Assembly: GCA_018433265.1 (NCBI GenBank)
Contig: JAHDRO010000107.1
Span: 1-11,763, forward strand
Source: Bacteroidales bacterium
Lineage (GTDB): Bacteria > Bacteroidota > Bacteroidia > Bacteroidales > UBA932
Direction of reading: 5' to 3'
Length of the DNA stretch: 11,763 nucleotides
The first letter of the stretch is position 1; every line of letters starts with the position of its first letter. Position numbers and translations under genes: made by a program. Under the pieces are notes generated by a model, which saw nothing but the letters and a program-made list of their open reading frames with translations, did not search any database and was not told where the DNA came from. This document shows, in pieces, positions 6,428 to 11,763 of this stretch.

Positions 6428-7947
6428 ATCTTATTGAACCTTTCCTTGTAAAACACAAATCTCATTTTTTGTGCCAGATCATGTGATGCCTTGAGAATTG
6501 TAGGTAGTCCTCCCCCCGGTATCAGCCATTGGCTGTTATAAAAGAAATCCTTAAGTCCAGGAAGGTGGATTTCCACAGGAGATTTTGCTATCAGATTTTC
6601 TTTGGGAAACCAGCCTTGGGCACTTCCCATCCAATTGCCGGTATATCTTAAGTAAGTAGCAGGGGTTGCAACATCTACAACCTCGAGATTCTCCTTAATA
6701 CCTCCCAACTTTCTGTCCAGTTCGTCAATCATGTTTGATGCGAATTGTTCCTTAAGAACATAATATTGCTCCCTTTCACTCTCTCGTTTTTCTATCCAGA
6801 ATTGGCCATTTTCAGTAAAAAAACTCATTGAAACAACACATTTACCTTCAGGAGCAAGAGTGGGGTCGTAATTAAAAATATGTACTTCGAGTCTTTTGTA
6901 AACTGTTCCATCAGGTGACTTATAGCAATTTTGTAGTGGAAATCTAAAAAAATGTGGATATTCTTTTAAACTTCTTGCAACCCCAAGAGATATCATTATA
7001 ACTGAAGGATAAAGTTTAAAAGATTTCAAATTGGCAAGTTTGTTTATTTTACTATCTACAAATCTTCCTTCCAATGCCTCAAAAACAGTGAAATGCCAAT
7101 CAGCAGCAGAAACTGTCACATCCGATTCTACCCTTCTTCCGTCGGCAAGTTCTATGGCAGCAGCTCTGCCATTGTCAACATCTATCCTAACAACTTGACT
7201 GTTAAAATGAATCACACCTCCCAAACTTTCATATCTTTTCCTAAATCTATCAGCAAACATTGCAGATCCCCCTACAGGATAGCCAGCACTCTTAGTATCA
7301 TACGCAGCCAATGGCATTGCCACAACAAGAAGATTAACCTCTTCTCCGTCATAGAGCAATTCGATGGCTTCCTTGAGAAATGGATTTTTTAACTTCCTGG
7401 CAAATTCAAAATTAGTAACTCTGCCCCATCTGAGAAAACTATGTCCAAGAGGAAGATAACTGATCATCTTGGATTTTTGTCTCATACTCTGTAACTGTGA
7501 GATTTCACAGATCATTGGAGGTAATTCGTACCGTTGAAGTACGCGAAGAAGAAATATAAATTTCCTTATTTGTTTTTCATCTTCAGGAGCTATATCGAGA
7601 AGATAGGCTTTAAGACGATCAATATTGGTATAGAGTTTAAATACCTTCTCTTCATATTTATTTCTGTTGTTATTCAGCTCTATTTCAAGACAGGTCTCAT
7701 GTGTTATAAAATCAAGCTCATCCATGTCAATTAATTCGGACCAGAGCTTATAAAAAGCATTCCCTTTTCCGGAACCAAGTATCCAGCGAATACTTCCATC
7801 AAATGTATATTCTCCCCTCTTCCAACTCGCACAAAGCCCTCCGGGGACAGAATTTTTTTCGACAATCTCAGTTTCAAAACCATACATCTGAAGGTAACAA
7901 CCTAATGTCAGACCGGACATTCCTCCACCTATTATGTTTACCTTCAT
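6424..7947 (-). CDS. FAD-dependent oxidoreductase of the phytoene desaturase / retinol saturase (CrtI-like) type
   Basis: Cytoplasmic or membrane-associated flavoenzyme, 507 residues. The N-terminus has the dinucleotide-binding fold VNIIGGGMSGLTLGCYLQMYGFETEIVEK (3-31, GxGxxG-type Gly-rich loop followed by a terminal Glu that holds the ribose) and PGGLCASW. The C-terminus has WLIPGGGLPTILKASHDLAQK (about 474-494), the second FAD-contacting motif typical of CrtI, carotenoid isomerases and all-trans-retinol 13,14-reductases. A region at about 245-275 (GGVIHFNSQVVRIDVDNGRAAAIELADGRRV) fits the internal FAD-domain strand pair. No carotenoid gene is nearby, so the substrate is unknown; a saturase or isomerase acting on a polyunsaturated lipid or quinone-like molecule is possible. 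It is the last gene of the asnA - phosphatase - oxidoreductase series, 49 bp after the phosphatase, and is probably under the same asparagine-responsive leader. Confidence 0.85.
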   Translation of the reverse strand: MKVNIIGGGMSGLTLGCYLQMYGFETEIVEKNSVPGGLCASWKRGEYTFDGSIRWILGSGKGNAFYKLWSELIDMDELDFITHETCLEIELNNNRNKYEEKVFKLYTNIDRLKAYLLDIAPEDEKQIRKFIFLLRVLQRYELPPMICEISQLQSMRQKSKMISYLPLGHSFLRWGRVTNFEFARKLKNPFLKEAIELLYDGEEVNLLVVAMPLAAYDTKSAGYPVGGSAMFADRFRKRYESLGGVIHFNSQVVRIDVDNGRAAAIELADGRRVESDVTVSAADWHFTVFEALEGRFVDSKINKLANLKSFKLYPSVIMISLGVARSLKEYPHFFRFPLQNCYKSPDGTVYKRLEVHIFNYDPTLAPEGKCVVSMSFFTENGQFWIEKRESEREQYYVLKEQFASNMIDELDRKLGGIKENLEVVDVATPATYLRYTGNWMGSAQGWFPKENLIAKSPVEIHLPGLKDFFYNSQWLIPGGGLPTILKASHDLAQKMRFVFYKERFNKI

Positions 7948-7996
7948 ATAATATCATTTGAGAATCTTCAAATTTACAATAAAATTAGATTGTTAG

Positions 7997-8656
7997 CTAT
8001 CTTTTGCTATCCAAAAAATCCAACAATTCTACTGGCTTTTCTACTATGATATCTGCGCCGGACTCAATTAACTCATCTTTGCCTCTAAAGCCCCACAAAA
8101 CGCCGATTGCAACAAAGCCGCCCTTTTTGGCAGTTTGCATATCTACAGCCGTATCGCCTAAAAAAAGAACTTCGTCTGGGGAAGCGTGCATTTCTCTACA
8201 AATTGCAAGGGCACTTTCAGGATTCGGCTTCTTAAGATTTTCATCCACAAGACCAACTACCTTTACAAATGGAACCTCAGGGAAAAGCGAGTAAATAATC
8301 TTTTTTGTAAGATTATCCGCTTTGTTTGAAAGTACTGCAAGTTTTATCTTTTTGTCGGCAAATTTTTGCAAAAGCTCCCTGATTCCATCATATGGTCTGC
8401 TTTTGATTACACAGTTGTTATCATAAACATTCATCATTGACAGATAACACTTTGATATAGTCTCCTCATCACTACCCGCAGGAAGAGATTTTATGACAAG
8501 TGTTTTTATGCCATTTCCAACGAACAATTTATACTTGTCAATTTCATGTTCTGGAAAATTCTTTTCTTTTAATACAGTATTCATTGAATCTGCCAGATCT
8601 TCAATTGAATCCACAAGAGTTCCGTCAAGATCAAAAATAGCTCCTTTAAATTTCAT
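7997..8656 (-). CDS. HAD-superfamily hydrolase, phosphoglycolate-phosphatase-like
   Basis: Cytoplasmic phosphatase of HAD subfamily IA, about 219 residues. All four catalytic motifs are present: motif I FDLDGTLVDS (nucleophile and acid Asp, residues about 8-17), motif II LAVLSNKADN (Ser), motif III Lys in KKPNPESALAI, and motif IV LFLGDTAVDMQTAKKGG (two Asp that hold magnesium). The helical cap between motifs I and II is of the size seen in Gph, so phosphoglycolate or another small phosphoester is a likely substrate, but family members are promiscuous. Two starts are possible: ATG 8668, which overlaps the asnA stop by one base (TAATG), and ATG 8656, twelve bases later. I prefer 8656 because it places motif I at the usual distance from the N-terminus, but translational coupling through 8668 is equally reasonable. 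Either way it is tightly linked to asnA. Confidence 0.9.
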   Translation of the reverse strand: MKFKGAIFDLDGTLVDSIEDLADSMNTVLKEKNFPEHEIDKYKLFVGNGIKTLVIKSLPAGSDEETISKCYLSMMNVYDNNCVIKSRPYDGIRELLQKFADKKIKLAVLSNKADNLTKKIIYSLFPEVPFVKVVGLVDENLKKPNPESALAICREMHASPDEVLFLGDTAVDMQTAKKGGFVAIGVLWGFRGKDELIESGADIIVEKPVELLDFLDSKR

Positions 8657-8667
8657 AAAAACATTCA

Positions 8668-9726
8668 TTAAAAAATGAAAACTCCTCTTTCCGCACAAGT
8701 TTTCAAAGTTTCTTCAGGCCACATGGAAGATTGAACCTCACCAATATGACATTTCTGTAACAATAGCATGCAAAGCCTTGATTGGCCTATTCCTCCTCCC
8801 ATGGTACTTGGTAGTTTACCATCAAAAAGTAACTTGTGAAAATAGAGTGACCTTCTCTCTTCCTCTCCCCGCTCTATAAGCTGTCTTTCAAGAGATATTG
8901 AGTCAACTCTGATGCCCATTGAAGAAATTTCCAATGCAGACTGCAACACAGGATTCCATATAATAATATCTCCATTGAGACCTGAAAGCGCTACACCGCC
9001 AATCTCAGACTTGTCTCCAGTAGGAGTAGACCAGTCGTCATAATCAGGAGAACGTCCATCATGAATTGTACCATCAGAAAGTTTACCTCCAATTCCTCTA
9101 ATAAAAATTGCTCCATATTTCTTTGCGGCTTCATTCTCCCTCTCTTTGGGCTCCAAGTCGGGATACATCTCAAGTAAATCCTGGGCATGGAAGAATGATA
9201 TATCATCAGGAAGGAATGGATCCAACAGCGGGAATCTCTCTGTCAAAAGAAACTGAGTACGTTTGATGGCTGAATATATGCGTCTTACACAATTATACAA
9301 GGTCTTCACATTTCTGTCAGATGGCTTGATTACCTTCTCCCAATCCCACTGATCGACATAGAGTGAATGGATATTGTCTGTGATCTCGCAAGGTCTGATT
9401 GCGTTCATGTCAGTATATACACCTATTCCAGGTTTAAAATTATGACGCCATAAGGCAAAACGTTTCCATTTTGCAAGAGACTGCACTATTTCGGCCGTAT
9501 TTCCTTTCCCACCCTCAGTTTTAAAACTTACAGGTGTCTCAATTCCATTTAAATTGTCATTGAGACCAGTACCGGCTGGTAAAAATAGTGGAGCTGTTAT
9601 CCTTCTGAGTTTAAGTTCAGAAGACAATTCAATCTGAAATGTGTCCTTAATAAATTTGATTGCTAACTCAGTCTGCCAAATATCAAGAGGCGACTTATAG
9701 CCCTTCGGAATAAATGTTTTATCCAT
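8668..9726 (-). CDS. asnA: Aspartate-ammonia ligase (ammonia-dependent asparagine synthetase A)
   Basis: Makes asparagine from aspartate, ammonia and ATP (giving AMP and pyrophosphate) in the cytoplasm; structurally related to class II aminoacyl-tRNA synthetases. The 352-residue product matches the family throughout: PLFLPAGTGLNDNLNGIETPVSF, VQSLAKWKRFAL, GIGVYTDMNAIRPCE, YVDQWDWEKVI, FLPDDISFFHAQDLL, GGKLSDGTIHDGRSPDYDDWSTP segment, SGLNGDIIIWNPVL, ISSMGIRVD and the C-terminal GGGIGQSRLCMLLLQKCHIGEV segment, with WP close to the end. The family member of E. coli has 330 residues. The frame stays open to a GTG at 9777, but that extension would translate through the terminator hairpin; ATG 9726 has GGAG just upstream (9734 to 9731) and gives the natural N-terminus. 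Expression is probably controlled by the asparagine attenuator immediately upstream. A HAD phosphatase follows with near overlap. Confidence 0.97.
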   Translation of the reverse strand: MDKTFIPKGYKSPLDIWQTELAIKFIKDTFQIELSSELKLRRITAPLFLPAGTGLNDNLNGIETPVSFKTEGGKGNTAEIVQSLAKWKRFALWRHNFKPGIGVYTDMNAIRPCEITDNIHSLYVDQWDWEKVIKPSDRNVKTLYNCVRRIYSAIKRTQFLLTERFPLLDPFLPDDISFFHAQDLLEMYPDLEPKERENEAAKKYGAIFIRGIGGKLSDGTIHDGRSPDYDDWSTPTGDKSEIGGVALSGLNGDIIIWNPVLQSALEISSMGIRVDSISLERQLIERGEEERRSLYFHKLLFDGKLPSTMGGGIGQSRLCMLLLQKCHIGEVQSSMWPEETLKTCAERGVFIF

Positions 9727-9741
9727 ATGTCTCCATTTTTT

Positions 9742-9773
9742 AAAATAAAACCTCCCCTGAGTTTCAGGGGAGG
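9742..9773 (-). terminator. Intrinsic terminator (attenuator) in the asnA leader
   Basis: On the minus strand CCTCCCCTGA (9773 to 9764), loop AAC, and TCAGGGGAGG (9760 to 9751) form a perfect 10-bp GC-rich hairpin, followed at once by TTTTATTTT (9750 to 9742). It ends 15 bases before the asnA start and 28 bases after the leader-peptide stop. A terminator between a promoter and the gene it serves, following a short Asn-rich ORF, fits an attenuator rather than the end of a transcription unit. Confidence 0.9.
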
Positions 9774-9819
9774 TCACTAAAATATTATATCATAAATGCT
9801 ATCAATAACTTCCCCTTGA
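9764..9819 (-). promoter_or_regulatory. Antiterminator stem competing with the asnA attenuator hairpin
   Basis: On the minus strand TCAAGGGGAAGTTATTGA (9819 to 9802, the last five sense codons and the stop of the leader ORF) pairs with TTAGTGACCTCCCCTGA (9780 to 9764): 13 Watson-Crick and 3 G-U pairs with one bulged A (9816) and one A-C mismatch, closing a 21-base loop. The second arm contains the whole 5' arm of the terminator, so the two structures exclude each other. A ribosome stalled on the earlier Asn codons leaves the first arm free (read-through); a ribosome reaching the stop codon covers it (termination). Found by eye, without an energy calculation. Confidence 0.75.
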
Positions 9820-9873
9820 CAATTTATTGGAATTGTCATTATTAAGGTTGAAATTATTGTTTGAAAGCGTCAT
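9802..9873 (-). CDS. Asn-rich leader peptide of the asnA attenuator
   Basis: A 23-residue ORF whose translation, not whose product, is the likely function. Codons 5-16 read NNNFNLNNDNSN: 8 Asn in 12 codons (AAC AAT AAT, AAC, AAT AAT, AAT, AAT; 9861 to 9826). When charged Asn-tRNA is scarce the ribosome should stall here. Start ATG 9873 is preceded by a purine-rich AAGAGC and lies about 18 bases after a candidate -7 promoter box. An upstream in-frame ATG (9933) would give a 43-residue version, but it lies upstream of that promoter, so the short form is preferred. Stop TGA at 9804 lies inside the antiterminator arm, 28 bases before the terminator stem. The neighbouring asnA makes exactly the amino acid that the run of codons would sense, which is the strongest argument that this is real. 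Confidence 0.85.
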   Translation of the reverse strand: MTLSNNNFNLNNDNSNKLSRGSY

Positions 9874-9890
9874 TGCTCTTACATTTGTAA

Positions 9891-9922
9891 CAAAAGTGAA
9901 AATTATTTTTATTTTATCCAAA
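9891..9922 (-). promoter_or_regulatory. Candidate promoter of the asnA leader transcript
   Basis: On the minus strand TTTG (9922 to 9919) and CACTTTTG (9898 to 9891) are 20 bases apart. They match the Bacteroidota -33 TTTG and -7 TAnnTTTG boxes, with one mismatch in the latter (C for the first T). Transcription would begin near 9886, a few bases before the leader-peptide start. The -33 box lies inside a perfect 14-bp palindrome. Confidence 0.5.
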
Positions 9923-9930
9923 ATTTTGGA
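9917..9930. repeat. Perfect 14-bp palindrome overlapping the asnA -33 box
   Basis: TCCAAAATTTTGGA is identical to its reverse complement. It sits in the divergent intergenic region between the asnA leader and the acyltransferase gene, over the proposed -33 element. It could be an operator for a dimeric regulator, or chance in AT-rich DNA. Confidence 0.35.
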
Positions 9931-9966
9931 CATAAAATTTCTAATAACAACCAAAAATCAATAGAC

Positions 9967-10785
9967 ATGGAGATGGAGAAGGAAGTTAAGTACATTGACA
10001 TAAGGAAAATACTTTCAGAGAGCAATTCAAAATTTTTAAGATCACTCCCTCGATTTATAACCAACATTATTGCCCGGATTATCAAAGAGGATGAGATGAA
10101 TCGTATCATGAACAAGTATAAGGATTGTATAGGTAAAGATTTTCTTCCCAAAGTAATTGATGAGCTCGATCTTAAGGTTGAAATTACAGGGATTGAAAAT
10201 TTGCCAGAAAATAGTCGTTGTTTTTTTGTAGCAAATCATCCTTTCGGTATAGTTGACGGACTTGTTCTTACATATATAATTACAAATAAATATGGCACTG
10301 TCAAGGCAATTGCCAATGAGGCATTTATGTACATTCCTCAACTCCGCCCATTGATTGCAGCTGTAAACGTTTTTGAAAGTTCATCAAGAGAATATCTTCA
10401 GGCACTGGAAGAAGTTTACAACGGAGATGATCCAATTTCTCATTTCCCTGCAGGAGAAGTCTCCAGAAAATATCATCGAAAGGTTGAGGACTGTGACTGG
10501 CAAAAGAGTTTCATTTCTAAAGCAATTTCAAGCAAAAGAGACATTGTACCAATTTGTTTCGAGGGTAGAAATTCCAATTTATTCATATTCATCTTTATGT
10601 TCAGGAAAATATTCAGAATAAAGACAAATATTGAACTTGCACTCCTGCCAAGAGAACTGTTTAACAAAAAAGGAAAAACAATCAGGGTAAAAATAGGAAA
10701 ACCAATCCCGTGGCAAACTTTCGACAAAAGTCACTCACATTTTGAGTGGGCACAGATAGTAAAAAAACAGCTCTATTCTTTATAG
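9967..10785 (+). CDS. Lysophospholipid-acyltransferase-like protein (hemolysin/GlsA type)
   Basis: Predicted membrane-associated acyltransferase, 272 residues, that would transfer a fatty acyl chain to a hydroxyl of a lipid acceptor. The core PlsC-like motifs are visible: ANHPFGIVDG (89-98; His91 and Asp97, with five residues between as in the putative-hemolysin branch rather than the HX4D of PlsC) and FPAGEVSR (160-167, the acceptor-phosphate or substrate-binding motif with a conserved Glu and Arg). Other landmarks are KAIANEAFMYIPQLRPLI (113-130) and VPICFEGRNS (194-203). In Bacteroides relatives of this branch (GlsA) O-acylate the lyso form of glycine lipids, but the N-acyltransferase partner GlsB is not visible next to it here, so the acceptor is uncertain. 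ATG 9967 is used; ATG 9973 is an alternative. It is divergent from the asnA leader and convergent with the SusD gene. Confidence 0.82.
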   Translation: MEMEKEVKYIDIRKILSESNSKFLRSLPRFITNIIARIIKEDEMNRIMNKYKDCIGKDFLPKVIDELDLKVEITGIENLPENSRCFFVANHPFGIVDGLVLTYIITNKYGTVKAIANEAFMYIPQLRPLIAAVNVFESSSREYLQALEEVYNGDDPISHFPAGEVSRKYHRKVEDCDWQKSFISKAISSKRDIVPICFEGRNSNLFIFIFMFRKIFRIKTNIELALLPRELFNKKGKTIRVKIGKPIPWQTFDKSHSHFEWAQIVKKQLYSL

Positions 10786-10935
10786 GAAAACTCCACAAAA
10801 TAGGCTTTAATGACTTTTTCATATTGACAAGTAAAACAGACACAACTGCCCTGCTTGAGATTCTCTTTTTGACTGTTATGAAGTTACTGTTGAAGATTTA
10901 AAGCAATGCTTAAAAAAGTAATCTTTGAAATCTAA

Positions 10936-10976
10936 AATAAAAAAAGAGCTGTCCTGTATGTAGATGGACAGCTCTT
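10936..10976 (-). terminator. Intrinsic terminator downstream of the SusD-like gene
   Basis: AAGAGCTGTCC (10944-10954) and GGACAGCTCTT (10966-10976) form a perfect 11-bp stem with an 11-base loop. On the minus strand it is followed by a T-rich tract (complement of the A-rich run 10936-10943), 24 bases after the SusD stop codon. On the plus strand the stem is followed by few T, so it is weaker for the convergent acyltransferase gene. The remaining intergenic bases (10786-10935) show no convincing gene. Confidence 0.9.
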
Positions 10977-11000
10977 GATCTGTTTAGACAATCAAATAAA

Positions 11001-11763
11001 TTACTCAGGAATATCCCACCAAACAGGGTCACTCCATATAGCATCCTGCATTGCAAGAGGATTTGAAGCCATTAACTGATCTTTGTTGTAGTTACTTTCA
11101 TGAGTACTCTGACTGAAGCGACGGAACCAGTATGTCAAATCTGTAGGGCTTGTTCCTGTCATCTTATTTGTCGCCTTGAACTCATAAGGTCTCTTATAAT
11201 CAACATATACAACACCAAAGTTGCCAATATTGCCAGCACTATAGTTAAAGCGCCTCATATCGTTCCAATTCTGATAGTCAAAGCCTAGAGCAATCATTTT
11301 TTGTTTGATAATCTCGGCCATTGTCAGATTTGCAGGATTTTGGACAACTGCAGCACTTGCCATATAAGCTGCTATATCTGCATCACTCATAGGCATCTGA
11401 TCAGGATTGGTAACCCCCATTGCTTTCCACTCACGGAGTTTTGTCTGCATACGGTCAAAATGTGCCTGGATACCTGCGAGATATGCTGTATGAGCCTGTG
11501 CCTTCATGTCCTTCCTAAGATAAGCCTCTGCCTTGATGAAACACATTTCAGCATAAGTCATGATATCAGAATCAGAATCAGGCCTTGCATAGAATGTACC
11601 TGTACCAGCTACAGCATCTTGATCAGACAAAATATAGTAATATGTATCAGTTGCAGACCTTCCGCTTGTAGACAAACTGTTGGATCTCAAGTTAACATAT
11701 ACTGTGTCCCCTGCTCTTTTGTAGTTTGTATTGTTAATATAGAAAGAACCTTTTTTATATGTG
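11001..11763 (-). CDS. SusD/RagB-family nutrient-binding outer-membrane lipoprotein (partial, C-terminal 253 residues)
   Basis: Surface lipoprotein that captures a nutrient and caps its SusC transporter. The frame stays open to the right edge, so the N-terminus, lipoprotein signal and TPR core lie outside the window. Visible are the C-terminal landmarks of the family: DIMTYAEMCFIKAEAYLRKD (the conserved helix with Glu-Ala), ANLTMAEIIKQKMIALGFDYQNWNDMRRFNYS (helix preceding the W-N-D-x-R-R motif), LTYWFRRFSQSTHESNYNKDQL (a 'xRRxxYPxxExxxN'-like motif) and the end IWSDPVWWDIPE. This resembles the SusD-like_2 subgroup (nutrient-binding lipoproteins) more than the classical starch protein. It belongs to an uptake locus separate from the SusC gene at the left end, whose direction of reading places its own SusD beyond the left edge. 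A strong terminator follows, so this is the last gene of its transcription unit. Confidence 0.92.
   Translation of the reverse strand, partial: TYKKGSFYINNTNYKRAGDTVYVNLRSNSLSTSGRSATDTYYYILSDQDAVAGTGTFYARPDSDSDIMTYAEMCFIKAEAYLRKDMKAQAHTAYLAGIQAHFDRMQTKLREWKAMGVTNPDQMPMSDADIAAYMASAAVVQNPANLTMAEIIKQKMIALGFDYQNWNDMRRFNYSAGNIGNFGVVYVDYKRPYEFKATNKMTGTSPTDLTYWFRRFSQSTHESNYNKDQLMASNPLAMQDAIWSDPVWWDIPE

Noticed and set aside
7093..7734. Plus-strand open frames inside the oxidoreductase gene
   Set aside because: They are antisense to a gene with clear FAD-binding motifs and show no family features of their own.
9727..9777. N-terminal extension of asnA starting at GTG 9777
   Set aside because: The 17 extra codons run through the terminator hairpin and U-tract, have no counterpart in the family, and the ATG at 9726 has its own GGAG.
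9874..9933. Longer leader ORF starting at ATG 9933
   Set aside because: It is in frame, but it would start upstream of the best promoter match (9922-9891); the Asn run and all attenuator parts are contained in the short form. Kept only as an alternative.
9951..9960. Promoter for the acyltransferase gene using the plus-strand half of the palindrome as -33 box
   Set aside because: No TAnnTTTG-like sequence lies at the required distance before ATG 9967.
10786..10935. Possible gene remnant between the acyltransferase and the terminator
   Set aside because: A short plus-strand frame near 10856-10918 ends in a protein-like stretch (YEVTVEDLKQCLKK), but it is about 20 codons after an in-frame stop, has no start signal and no recognisable family.
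1..11763. CRISPR arrays, insertion sequences, tRNA or rRNA genes, phage genes
   Set aside because: No regularly spaced repeats, transposase motifs, terminal inverted repeats with duplications, or recognisable RNA gene sequence were seen on reading both strands.

Overview
The window looks like the chromosome of an anaerobic member of the Bacteroidota, most likely Bacteroidales. It carries parts of two SusC/SusD-type nutrient uptake loci, an ECF sigma/FecR-type anti-sigma pair, a lipoprotein with an acidic Bacteroidota-style export signal, AT-rich intergenic DNA, few clear Shine-Dalgarno sequences, and promoter boxes resembling the Bacteroides TAnnTTTG (-7) and TTTG (-33) consensus. Species cannot be determined from what is visible.

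Left part (1-3598, minus strand): an ECF sigma factor, a FecR-like anti-sigma factor and the N-terminal 631 residues of a SusC-like TonB-dependent transporter. The transporter has the extra STN signalling domain that contacts FecR, so this is a complete trans-envelope signalling cascade (transporter, anti-sigma, sigma). The rest of susC, and presumably susD, lie beyond the left edge.

Middle part (3606-6427, plus strand): a divergently transcribed lipoprotein with two FKBP-like domains, a second ECF sigma factor, and, one base later, a 406-residue protein. That protein has a short cytoplasmic head, one transmembrane helix, a long polar linker and a C-terminal part resembling an outer-membrane beta-barrel. 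It is probably the regulator of the second sigma factor.

Right-middle part (6424-9922, minus strand): an apparent operon asnA - HAD phosphatase - FAD oxidoreductase of the CrtI/retinol-saturase type. The main discovery of the window is in front of asnA. A 23-codon leader ORF (9873 to 9802) has 8 Asn codons in 12 consecutive positions. It is followed by a 10-bp GC-rich hairpin with a U-tract directly upstream of the asnA ribosome binding site. The end of the leader ORF can pair with the 5' arm of that hairpin to form a competing antiterminator (16 pairs, one bulge, one mismatch). This is the full anatomy of a trp/his-style ribosome-mediated attenuator, here tuned to asparagine and placed on asparagine synthetase.

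Right end (9967-11763): a plus-strand lysophospholipid-acyltransferase-like gene (hemolysin/GlsA type), a strong intrinsic terminator facing left, and the C-terminal 253 residues of a SusD/RagB-family lipoprotein (minus strand) from a second uptake locus whose remainder lies beyond the right edge.
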